From contig JACJYV010000006.1 of NCBI GenBank assembly GCA_020635905.1, forward strand, positions 682,001 to 746,000: a DNA stretch of 64,000 nt, in the 5' to 3' direction. The translations under genes were made by a program, and so were the position numbers. The notes under the pieces are model-generated. The model was not told where the DNA came from. It saw only the letters and a program-made list of their open reading frames with translations, and did not search any database. The DNA comes from Bacteroidia bacterium (GTDB lineage Bacteria > Bacteroidota > Bacteroidia > J057 > JADKCL01). This document shows positions 12,001 through 16,683 of the stretch, piece after piece (positions within the stretch are counted from its first letter, which is position 1; each line of letters starts with the position of its first letter).

Positions 12001-12909
12001 ACAACTCGCGGTTCCCGCTCCGTTCAGGATGGAAGTGAGCACTTTGGGCAATCCGTAATAGGTACAGGAAGGCCAGTTGGAATTGGTGTAAATAAAATCC
12101 GCTCCGCCAGGCAAAGCCAGATTTACCGCCGCGGAAGGCGTATTGGCCGTGGTGCCCGAAGGATTGGAACTTGCAGTCGGCATGGGGGTACACTGGTCCA
12201 AACCGTAGTAATTCCACTGAGCCCCGATTCCCCACTCCGTACAAATCTGATAGTTCAAATCCGTATGCAGGTCGTTGAACAGGGTGATGACCGGGGTATA
12301 TGATCCAGCGTGATTGGTGAAGTAGCACCCGTTGGTCGGTCCCACTGCCTCAATCAGCACCCGCACATTGAAGTTTTGGGTCATTTGAGTGATGATGGTA
12401 TTGCTGGGTCCTTCAAACAACTGAAGGGGCGCACCACCTGCAGCGGCGGTTACCGTGATCGTCAGTCGGGTGGACACCGTATTGGTAACCCAGGCATTAC
12501 AAGCCGAATTCAGGGAGTAATATGCCGTGGTACCCGTGAAAACTGCGATCCCCCCATTCAGGTTGGATTGGCAATCAGAATAGGTCACTCCGCTCAGGCC
12601 CGAACAGGTTGCGCTGGGGTTATTTCCCCGCACCAGTCCGGATATCGTTTTGGGCACCCCCCAGTAGCGGCACGCAGGCCAACTGGAATTCGTGTAGGAA
12701 AAGACTCCACCCGTACCCGTGCCGATGGCCGTGCCCGAAGGCAGGCCCACCGAGGCTCCTGGCACCGAGGAAAGGGTGGAAAAAGTCTGGGCTTGCCCGA
12801 AGGAGGCGAAAACCATTAAAACGAAAAGAGCAAAGAGGGTCGTTCTGAAATTCCACGCCTGGCTGCGTTGGACTTCAAAACTGGCTAAAGGGTTGGTCGC
12901 GTTTTTCAC
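1..12909 (-). CDS. giant HYR/SprB-repeat surface protein, 3' end beyond window
   Basis: At least 4,303 codons, open in one frame from 12909 to base 1; the C-terminus lies off the left edge. I chose GTG at 12909: it is 22 bases past the upstream stop and gives a signal sequence with core TTLFALFVLMVFASFGQAQ, whereas the first ATG (12815) would cut that core. Modules from the N-terminus: two tandem Cys-rich units (about 12770-12230 and 12130-11610), an Ig-like stretch, HYR-type repeats, a LamG-like jelly roll (about 8545-7910), an unclassified module starting LPDF (7090-6570), more HYR repeats, a Gly-rich linker with a QQLDQS module (5010-4570), 261-bp HYR units, two lamin-tail-like modules (2570-1990 and 1310-760), and the first SprB repeat (200-1). 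By family knowledge such proteins are T9SS-exported adhesins. The missing end should carry further SprB repeats and a T9SS tail, as in the gene at 16684-32826. It probably shares a transcript with 12932-15616. Confidence 0.88.
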   Translation of the reverse strand, partial: MKNATNPLASFEVQRSQAWNFRTTLFALFVLMVFASFGQAQTFSTLSSVPGASVGLPSGTAIGTGTGGVFSYTNSSWPACRYWGVPKTISGLVRGNNPSATCSGLSGVTYSDCQSNLNGGIAVFTGTTAYYSLNSACNAWVTNTVSTRLTITVTAAAGGAPLQLFEGPSNTIITQMTQNFNVRVLIEAVGPTNGCYFTNHAGSYTPVITLFNDLHTDLNYQICTEWGIGAQWNYYGLDQCTPMPTASSNPSGTTANTPSAAVNLALPGGADFIYTNSNWPSCTYYGLPKVLTSILNGAGTASCTGRASATYSECSSNLASGVAVWEGTTNYIHMNSACNGTFVTSSVPFRVTVTARTYTGNAAIPFQYYPWTNGYVLFPVSGNFRINVLIEALGPTNACYIVNHSGSWTPAVTLYNDLHTSTSNVICTSWDLPSNSTFLSENITLTAGYTITNGTINLTSSGTGPFSWTGPSSFSSSAQNPTRAYSTTTAGTYTVTTPGILGCSKSVNVVVPNCFTPPSISCPSNFTVGTSATSCNAVATYSNATATDPCGFGIASVVKTSGLNSGATFPLGGSSVVFTATGNNGVTNSCSFTVTVIDNDAPVALCKNVTVTLNASGSGSTTASAVNNNSTDNCGVTSLSLSKTSFNCSNVGNNTVTLTVGDGAGNTSTCNATVVVQDNIAPTVTCSNYTAVIGTSQSVSITPANVSTSSDNCSISSLTVSPNSFNCSNVGQVVTVTVSATDPSGNNKTCTSLVTVADPNSNCNAAPIAVCQNLTLTADAGCKANADDQDFDGGSSDPNGDPITFSVSPQGPYSLGTTAVTLTVTDSHGAFTKCNATVTVVDQTPPTITCGSNQSATANTSCQAAVPNFASAASASDNCSAASGITKTQSPAAGTLVGLGNTTVVVTATDAAGNSATCSRTFTVTDATPPTLTCTANQVVSAGTSCTSTVPNFASLATATDNCTSSGSITKTQTPAAGTTIGLGVTTVTVTATDGAGNSSTCSRTVTVNDNTPPAIVCSANQTANANASCQGTLPNFATLATVSDNCSPVGNITKTQSPAAGTTVGLGVTTVTITATDQSGNNATCTPTFTVVDNTPPVVTCPSNQTASANSNCQASLPNFATLATATDNCSNTTNISKTQSPAAGTLVGLGNTTVTVTATDQAGKSSTCTVTFTVSDVTPPVVTCPSNQTSSANASCQAGVPNFFSSATATDNCSSTGNITKSQSPSVGTLVGLGNTTVTVTATDQAGNSSTCTATFTVIDNTPPTISCPASQTIPATSGSGAVATYTAPVGADNCSGSSTSQTAGLSSGSTFPIGTTTNTFQVTDGAGNTASCSFDIVVNAAAPVIVCPADITVNNAPGLCSNTVTFAATDNVGVPPSTITYSQNPGSSFNVGTTPVLATATNAIGSSSCNFNITVLDAEAPSITCPADISVNNDPGICGSVQTIAVPNATDNCSSLTLGNGLNFDGVDDIALVAATSPINTLTLSERTIEVYFRVNDKNINTQKQVIWEEGGNANGLNLYVYDGRLYVGAYSISLGWNGDWVSTSAISSGQWHNAVLVFDGNQPVNDRIKGYLDGQLFGSTSGGTAVRFHPGANAVGGMQNNAVFHDGIDNTQLGHFFGGDIDEIRLWTVARTPTELASTNTIQLNGNEPGLTVYYPMDQGVACGSNPTVTTLLDFTSTGLNGTMSNFDLTGNLSNPCFSNWTNGSPALTSALTVVNDYTNTADASSTYPVGTTTVTYTATDEAGNSSSCTFDVVVTDNENPVITCPANQNLVATSAAGAVGTYSAPIGTDNCPGSATIQTAGLSSGSTFPIGSTTNSFQVTDASGNTASCSFTISVVGVAPAIVCPADITVNNATGLCSNTVTYAATETTGIPPSTITYSINPGATFTVGTTQVTATATNAVGSSSCTFNVTVVDNEAPAITCPADITLCADAFCQATLPDFTALGYTKLANSAQDFNGAQGFRNWQYAKAGYSNGSLVNWQQLPNFTGFVHNNPGSTLGFPQLDANGGHPDLDNLLHAVRRWTSSYNGSVNLNLQFKDRDGNCGDGVHVRVFHNNTEIWQYFNVPTTTQNFTVPVTVACGDVLDFSIDPKFDGGCDDTEFIINIEAVNGASASDNCGVTSISQSPAPLSGAILGNAQVTLTATDAAGNNGVCTFNVEVEDQTAPVAICQNVTVQLNASGNGSTSASAVDNNSTDNCGIASLSLSATAFGCNNVGNNPVTLTVTDNSGNTSTCSATVTVQDNIAPVALCQNLTLQLDAQGNASITAQDLDNGSSDACGIASLSISQSTFTCQSVTTNNVVTLTVVDNNGNSSNCTGTVSILDNVAPNAICKDITITLDNYGNASITAQDIDNGSTDACGISSYVASQTAFDCDDVDTSPNQVTLTVTDANGNSSTCTSGVTVEDQIPPLALCQDITVSLDATGNVSIAGGQVDGGSTDNCTIQFITVSPPNTFDCNNIGANVVTLAVVDVNNNYSICTANVTIEDNTPPVAICKDITVQLSSGGTVSIAGQDVDNSSTDACGIQSYTVSPSSFDCSDQGSNPVTLTVTDVNGNSSTCSASVRVEDNVDPIAICQDVTVQLDANGNASTTAQAVDNGSNDACGIVNLSLDVTSFDCSNLGANQVTLTVTDGSTTGGGGGGGGQQLDQSQTTTTTRKATLWQSFTAGVTGQLTQIDLIMHASSTTNTKNLNIYAGAGTGGTQLSGPQTLTFSTNSVFESFTLSTPIPVVAGQVYTISLVGFTSTRISYASGTNPYAGGEMDVVGGLDDLAFRTYVTTAGGSNGNSPNTATCTATVTVQDNIPPTISCPPTQNLIATSAAGATATFTNPVGSDNCPSTTAQTAGLPSGSTFPIGSTTNTFTVTDASGNTASCSFDINVVGVPPAIVCPADITVNTTAGQCDGVATYVATDPVGIPASTITYTIAPGSTFPLGSTSVTATATNSVGSSSCSFIVTVEDHEAPVALCQDLTIQLSAGTNNGDGAASITATQVDNGSNDACGIASLVLDNTSFDCSDVSTSPNTVILTVTDNNGNQSTCTAGITVEDNVPPVALCQDLTIQLSAGTNNGDGAASITPQQVDNGSSDNCSVANLALDNTSFDCSDVSTSPNTVTLTVTDVNGNQSTCTAGITVQDNVPPVAICQDLTIQLSAGTNNGDGAASITPQQVDNGSSDNCSVANLALDNTSFDCSDVSTSPNTVTLTVTDVNGNQSTCTAGITVEDNVPPVALCQDLTIQLSAGTNNGDGAASITPQQVDNGSSDNCSVANLALDNTSFDCSDVSTSPNTVTLTVTDVNGNQSTCTAGITVEDNVPPVAICQDLTIQLSAGTNNGDGAASITPQQVDNGSSDNCSVANLALDNTSFDCSDVSTSPNTVTLTVTDVNGNQSTCTAGITVQDNVPPVAICQNVTVQLNASGNGSITPQQVNNGSSDNCTVASLNLDQTTFNCSNVVSGSGPQGDLFISEYIEGSGNNKCIEIYNGTGAAVNLSGYSLLTYFNGSGSIGSTIALSGTVNNGDVFVVCNSLAGAPFLAQADQTTPGSGTASLTHNGNDAIVLTHNGTPIDIFGRIGENPGTAWTQGGNSTVDHTLVRVPSVTAGNTSNTSLFPALGTEWTQFPNNTATQLGSHTANSSNNNSNGPTVTLTVTDVNGNQSTCTATVTVLDQVPPVALCQNVTVQLDANGNGSTTASAVNNGSNDACGIQSLSLSQTSFTCSSVGANPVTLTVTDNNGNVSTCSANVQVQDNVPPVALCQNVTVQLNASGNGNTTASAVNNGSNDACGIQSLSLSQTSFNCSNVGANPVTLTVTDNNGNVSTCSANVQVEDNVPPVALCQDVTVQLDANGNGSTTANAINNGSNDACGIQSLSISNSTFDCSNVSALLQTSSLIISEYVEGSGLTKYVEIYNGTGSAVNLANYSLRLYANGSATPTTVSSLAAGGTLASGQTVVFANSGATAYTGTSFPIAAVNWNGNDAFDLFNTLTSQQVDIFGQIGVDPGTQWSVGGNVTADQTLRRRSNVTSGNTVNGAGFPTLGTEWNSFANNTVSGLGTHSLTNNVVLTVTDNNGNQSTCTAGVTVEDNIAPVALCQDLTIQLSAGTNNGDGSASITPQQVDNGSNDACGIESLALDNTSFSCGDVSTSPNTVTLTVTDVNGNQSTCTAGITVEDNIAPIALCQDITINTDSTGFVAITPQQIDNGSSDNCTVASLAVNPNTFDCNDKGQNPVVLTVTDVNGNVSTCNATVTVTNDPLVCSTTSPTFACGYNISCNGQTDGQATVSVTGGCLPYTYLWTDGQLTATAINLAAGTYSVTVT
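452..712 (-). repeat. single 261-bp HYR unit (the other giant has six here)
   Basis: One unit of the 261-bp (87-codon) repeat lies between the SprB region and the distal lamin-tail-like module. The same place in the gene at 16684-32826 (18734-20299) holds six units. The flanks align at offsets 18282 and 19587, which differ by exactly 5 x 261. Confidence 0.85.
2747..4050 (-). repeat. 261-bp tandem HYR array, five units
   Basis: Unit marks (the CCTGCGGTGCAGG-type box on the plus strand) fall at 2747, 3008, 3269, 3530 and 3791, exactly 261 bp apart. Each unit encodes about 87 residues running from PPVALCQDLTIQLSAG to the next VEDNV, with four conserved cysteines. The matching array in the neighbouring giant (22334-24682) has nine units. 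Confidence 0.88.
9120..10378 (-). repeat. tandem array of about 250-bp HYR units, five copies
   Basis: Five HYR-type units with boundaries near 9120, 9371, 9621, 9870, 10127 and 10378. Each encodes CP/CTANQ, then NFA..ATATDNC, then KTQSPAAGT, then GLGNTTVTVTATD, about 83 residues. They differ from the 261-bp units elsewhere in this gene and from each other, so they look older. Confidence 0.75.
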
Positions 12910-12931
12910 GATGGTATGGATTTGGTTAAAA

Positions 12932-15616
12932 CTACTCAAGAATCAATTTTCTGACCGCTGTTTCCCGCCCGGTCAGCAGACGGATATAGTAAATCCCTGA
13001 GGCAAGGCCTGCAGGGCGTATTTCAAGGTTATGGTCTCCCCTGGTCAGCATTCCCAGGTCGCGGGAAAGCATTTCTCTGCCGAACATATCAATCAGAGTC
13101 AGGGAGGCAGGAGTCGTTTCATTCGAGAAAAAATCCAAATGAATGACTTCAGAGGCAGGATTAGGATATACCTGCAGATCACTCAGCGCAGCCGTCAATT
13201 CTTCATCAACCTCTACTGAAAGTGCATCAAAGCTCAGTGCATCCAGATTTACATAGCTCGCAGAGGGTAAACTGGAATTCGCATTGGCAAACCCAAACCA
13301 GATGCTTGCGCTGTCGGGTTGGCTGCCGCTGGTAAAATAATTGATGTTCACCGAAAAAGGATCCAGGTCATAGCTTCCGCTGGAATAGGTTTCGTTTCCT
13401 TCCCCCACCAGAGAGCCATTTTGGTACATTTTCACCTCCACATTCAGCACATCACCACCCATAGGATGCAATTCCATGTAACCATTGAAGGTCTGGTGTG
13501 CCGCCGAAACCGCAAACTTCGTTTGCGTAAGGGAAGTTCCCGAAGTCAGGTATCCAAATTCGCCTTTGCGGTTGGCCAGTTTCAGAGAATATTTCCCGTG
13601 AACCTTCTTGCTGTCCCGGCTTACCGAAATTTCACTCGAAGGGCGCTCATCATCCAGAGAATACCAGTTATTGGAAATGTGGCGGTTGAAGGTACCCCAG
13701 TTTTCCAGATAAGTATTGGGAATATTGGCTCCCCCAATGAAAGCCATTTGATCCACTGTCAACACGCTGGCGGAATTGAGGTTGGAGGAACCCACAAAGG
13801 CCAGGGAGAGCAATTCCGCATTTGCAGGATTCACATAGCTGATTGGAAATTGCTCGGTCACATACCCACCCGAATTTCCGGTCAGGGTAAACTCATCATC
13901 AGCCAGCACCGTGCCGCCGGCTCCCGTCAGCTTGAAAAACACCCTGGCCGTGTCGCCGGCCGCGATGGAATAATTGACGCAGGCCTCCAAAGTATCCGGG
14001 CGAACCGTATAGCTCACGCCGCCCCCAAAGGAGTTATCTGCCAGCATATAACCCGTAAAGAAAGCGCCCGGCACCGTCGTTCCCGGCACATAATTCAGTT
14101 CGCAGGCCGAGGAAGAACTGCAACCCGTATTCAGCTTCCGCACCGGATTTCCGGTCCATGACATGATATTGAGCCGTTCAGTCTGGGTGGAATCCCAGGT
14201 TTCAAAGCTCAGGTTGGGAATCACCGTGGATTGGGTGTAAAACTGCAGGATGCCCGTATCTGTGCTGCCACTGGTACTACTGGCGGTGATTTTATAATAA
14301 TAGACCTGCTGAGGGCTCAGTCCGGTCAAAACGGCCGAAACGGCCGTAATGCCATAACCCAGGGCGGAGCCCGGGGTGAGGTTGGCCGAAGTGCCGAGAG
14401 AAGTGGTTGTCCCGTATTCGAGCGTAATGGTGGTCTGGCCGCCGTTCGCATTTACCCCCGCCTGAATTTCAGCCGTATTGGGGTCAAGGATCAGCACGGG
14501 CTTGGGCGAAATGGAGGGAGCTGGAAAATCATTTCCTTTATAAATCAGACATTTCCCCAGAAAACCCACGATCATCCCCAGATTTGGATTCACAAAGCGC
14601 ACCGCCCGCAAATCAAAACCGTCCATAAAAGCCGAAGGGAAAGAAACAGGGTTCCAGGTGTGGCCCCCGTCGTGGGTGGAGAAGATCACATCGTCATCAC
14701 CCACCATGAAGCCATTCGAATTGCTGTAAAAGTGCACATCATTCAGCATGGGTGCAGGCACATCCCACACCACCGACCAGTTTTTGCCCCCGTCTGCCGT
14801 ATGCAGCACCGTTTGCACCGAGTCCTTCCAGGGCATGCCGCCCACAATATATCCTTCATAGTAGGAATTAAACCAGACTGCATTCAGCACCCGGTTTTCA
14901 GCCAGCGGTGCAGAGACCGCATTCCAGCTCAGACCATTATCCGTAGAGCGCAGGATCACATTACTGTCTCCCACCGCAATGCCTGCCCCGCCGATCCCGG
15001 GGGCAAAAGCCACATCCCGCAGCCGCGGACCTTGCTGATCCATGATCTGGGTCCAGGAAATACCGCCGTTGGTCGTGCGGTAAATCGTTTGCATCGAATC
15101 GGGCAGATTCACCGGATCCAGTCCGGTCAGACCGCCCACCATGATCCCCAGGGTGGAGGAGATAAAATCCAGACCCAGGAAATCCCGCTGGGGACCCGTA
15201 CCCGTCAGGGCAATCGGACTCCAGTGGTCGCCTTTATCCACCGTGCGCATCACAATTCCGGCCAGCCCGACGGCAAAACCTTCCGTTCCGCTCACAAATT
15301 CCATATCATGGATCTCACCGGCCATCGAATCGATCTGCACGCCCCATTGGGTGGCAGCCCCATCCTTGGTCGAAACAATCGTCAGCAGCGAGTCATTCGA
15401 AGGACTTCCACCCGCGGCCAGAAAATTATTCTCATCAAAAATATGCAGTGAATTTCCGCTGCGAAAATGGGCCAGCGGCGGATAGGTCCAGGTGCCGGTC
15501 ATTTGTCCCGATCCCACCAAAGCCAAACCCAAAAAACCAGGCAAAAGCAACATTACCCGAAAAAATAATCGGGAAAGCATAACAGATCTCTTACCACAAA
15601 ACTTACTCATAGTCAT
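12932..15616 (-). CDS. secreted BNR/sortilin-like beta-propeller protein with T9SS tail
   Basis: 894 residues. The signal peptide ends near GLALVGSGQ (about residue 38); starts at M3 (15610) or M13 (15580) are also possible. Residues about 45-375 hold repeated propeller signatures (RTTNGGISWTQI, RSTDNGLSWN, HTADGGKNWS, STHDGGHTWN), as in BNR or Ycf48-like propellers. Residues about 390-475 look fibronectin-III-like (TGLSPQQVYYYKITA). Two beta-sandwich-like parts follow (about 475-620 and 630-800). The last 80 or so residues are a T9SS type A sorting domain (LQVYPNPASEVIHLDF, ending AVRKLILE), so export and surface anchoring are inferred. It is the first gene of unit C; the giant gene starts 22 bases after its stop. 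No active-site motif is evident; a binding or adhesive role is likelier than catalysis. Confidence 0.88.
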   Translation of the reverse strand: MTMSKFCGKRSVMLSRLFFRVMLLLPGFLGLALVGSGQMTGTWTYPPLAHFRSGNSLHIFDENNFLAAGGSPSNDSLLTIVSTKDGAATQWGVQIDSMAGEIHDMEFVSGTEGFAVGLAGIVMRTVDKGDHWSPIALTGTGPQRDFLGLDFISSTLGIMVGGLTGLDPVNLPDSMQTIYRTTNGGISWTQIMDQQGPRLRDVAFAPGIGGAGIAVGDSNVILRSTDNGLSWNAVSAPLAENRVLNAVWFNSYYEGYIVGGMPWKDSVQTVLHTADGGKNWSVVWDVPAPMLNDVHFYSNSNGFMVGDDDVIFSTHDGGHTWNPVSFPSAFMDGFDLRAVRFVNPNLGMIVGFLGKCLIYKGNDFPAPSISPKPVLILDPNTAEIQAGVNANGGQTTITLEYGTTTSLGTSANLTPGSALGYGITAVSAVLTGLSPQQVYYYKITASSTSGSTDTGILQFYTQSTVIPNLSFETWDSTQTERLNIMSWTGNPVRKLNTGCSSSSACELNYVPGTTVPGAFFTGYMLADNSFGGGVSYTVRPDTLEACVNYSIAAGDTARVFFKLTGAGGTVLADDEFTLTGNSGGYVTEQFPISYVNPANAELLSLAFVGSSNLNSASVLTVDQMAFIGGANIPNTYLENWGTFNRHISNNWYSLDDERPSSEISVSRDSKKVHGKYSLKLANRKGEFGYLTSGTSLTQTKFAVSAAHQTFNGYMELHPMGGDVLNVEVKMYQNGSLVGEGNETYSSGSYDLDPFSVNINYFTSGSQPDSASIWFGFANANSSLPSASYVNLDALSFDALSVEVDEELTAALSDLQVYPNPASEVIHLDFFSNETTPASLTLIDMFGREMLSRDLGMLTRGDHNLEIRPAGLASGIYYIRLLTGRETAVRKLILE

Positions 15617-15790
15617 TCAAAATAAATTATTTACAGAGAGGAAAAGTCTCAAAGAGCGACCATAACAAACCTGCACAAAAGCCCTGGCTTGTTGTTCTCG
15701 TTCATCAAAAGCAGCCGCTCAAGGGGCAGAGCAACCACAAAATCATTTGCAGAAATGGGGACGTCAGTTGGTTAAGCTCATCGTTCAATG

Positions 15791-15824
15791 CAAATGTAAG
15801 AAATTTTATCTGTTTTCCGATCAA
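15791..15824 (-). promoter_or_regulatory. Bacteroidota-type promoter candidate for unit C
   Basis: Read on the minus strand, TACATTTG (15791-15798) matches the TAnnTTTG -7 box, with a TTTTTG about 23 bases upstream, slightly longer than the usual 19-21. It lies about 175 bases before the start at 15616. The surrounding AAATTTCTTACATTTG also occurs upstream of unit A at 55109. Confidence 0.5.
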
Positions 15825-16084
15825 AAATCAGTCCCACAAACCCGCCAATTCGCCCCAACCACTTCAAATCAATTTTCCCAAATCCCCTTCTCCAAAACAC
15901 CCTGTAAGGAATTTGCCAAAATTATCCCAAAACACCCCCACAAGGTCCCTGATTGCACCTGACCCAAAACCTCTGGGCCCTCTCCCAGTCACCCAAATGT
16001 CACGCGCCTGACAATCACCCATTTCCTTCTTCACAAAATTTCACCCTCTGGACCAAAGGCAAGCTCAGGACCAAGGACAAAACG

Positions 16085-16222
16085 CTCTACTCTAAAATCT
16101 AAAATCTCTCATCTCTAACGACTCCCTTCTAACCACTCCTCTCTAAAATCTCACATCTCATCTCTAACGACTCCCTTCAAACGGCTCCTCTCTAAAATCT
16201 AACATCTAAAAATCTAACATCT
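16085..16222. repeat. imprecise short direct repeats (TCTAACGACT family)
   Basis: CTCTAAAATCT, CATCTCTAACGACTCCCTTC and ACTCCTCTCTAAAATCT words repeat two or three times with small changes. The array is non-coding, AT-rich against its neighbours, and lies directly beside the duplicated block at 16234. A shorter relative at 42195-42272 flanks the second copy of that block. Confidence 0.65.
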
Positions 16223-16233
16223 GATAAAGAGGT

Positions 16234-16683
16234 GCTGCCCCCGCACCGCTTCCGCACGGGCGGGGTCGGGCTCAGCCAGGGGTTCCGTCGGGTCGCTGGC
16301 GTTCCGCCTACTGCTCCCCGACCAGCCGCCAACGGGGCGGCTGCCCTTCCGATCCCTCAGCCGCGGGCCAGCCCGCCCAACATTTGCATCAAAACCCGCA
16401 GGAAACAACCAGGTTGTTTCCAAAAGCTAACCACTTCAAAGGGGAGGCCCGGAAAATCGGCGGGGGAGGCGGTGGCATGTGCGCTGGCAGCTTTCGATTT
16501 TCCTAGCGTTTTGGTTACTTTGGGGCAATGCCAAAGTGACGCCCCGCCGGCGAGGCGACCCAATGTGGGCAAAACCACTATCATCAAAAGGCAGTTGACA
16601 AAAAGAGCCCCGGTCAACGACCAGGGCTCTTTTCTCGGGCCAAAGGCCCCCCTCTCGGGTAGCTTGAACCTTGCAGCCTAAAA
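16234..16683. repeat. duplicated 3' flanking block, copy 1
   Basis: About 450 bp between the low-complexity run and the stop of the giant gene, almost identical to 42281-42784. It includes a GC-rich part, a small hairpin (ACTTTGG 16517-16523 with CCAAAGT 16531-16537), and the terminator hairpin at 16601. The copies differ most at about 16302-16342 and by a 53-bp insertion present only in copy 2. The word TTTTGGTTACTTTG...GTGACGCCCC resembles a dispersed intergenic repeat that I recall from Bacteroidota genomes; that link is from memory. Confidence 0.85.
16601..16633 (-). terminator. strong intrinsic terminator after the 5,380-residue giant
   Basis: AAAAGAGCCC pairs with GGGCTCTTTT; inside, GGTC pairs with GACC around an AAC loop, with one mismatch between the two stems. 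On the minus strand the hairpin runs into TTTTTG. It begins about 50 bases past the stop at 16684. The symmetry allows termination in both directions. Confidence 0.85.

Larger units (their letters stand above)
15617..16233. other. intergenic leader with low-complexity stretch
   Basis: No convincing gene. The part nearest 15616 is the likely leader of unit C, with the promoter candidate at 15791. From about 16085 to 16222 the plus strand is a run of near-repeats of CTAAAATCT, CTCATCTCTAACGACT and CACTCCTCTC. Similar words recur at about 42195-42272 beside the paralogous giant gene. Confidence 0.6.

Noticed and set aside
1..12909. Possible frameshift or pseudogene in the left-most giant
   Set aside because: The reading frame checked at bases 3, 5043, 8493 and 12909 is the same, and every part translated reads through in meaningful repeats, so the gene is only cut by the window edge.
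13319..15451. Long plus-strand open frames opposite the beta-propeller gene (280 and 406 codons)
   Set aside because: They lie antisense to a gene with signal peptide, propeller motifs and T9SS tail. Their translations lack domains and have odd His/Arg/Gln-rich composition typical of a shadow frame.
16232..16681. Open frames on both strands in the duplicated non-coding block
   Set aside because: The block contains a terminator, one copy has a 53-bp insertion that breaks the frames, and the translations look like the low-complexity false proteins common in such repeats.
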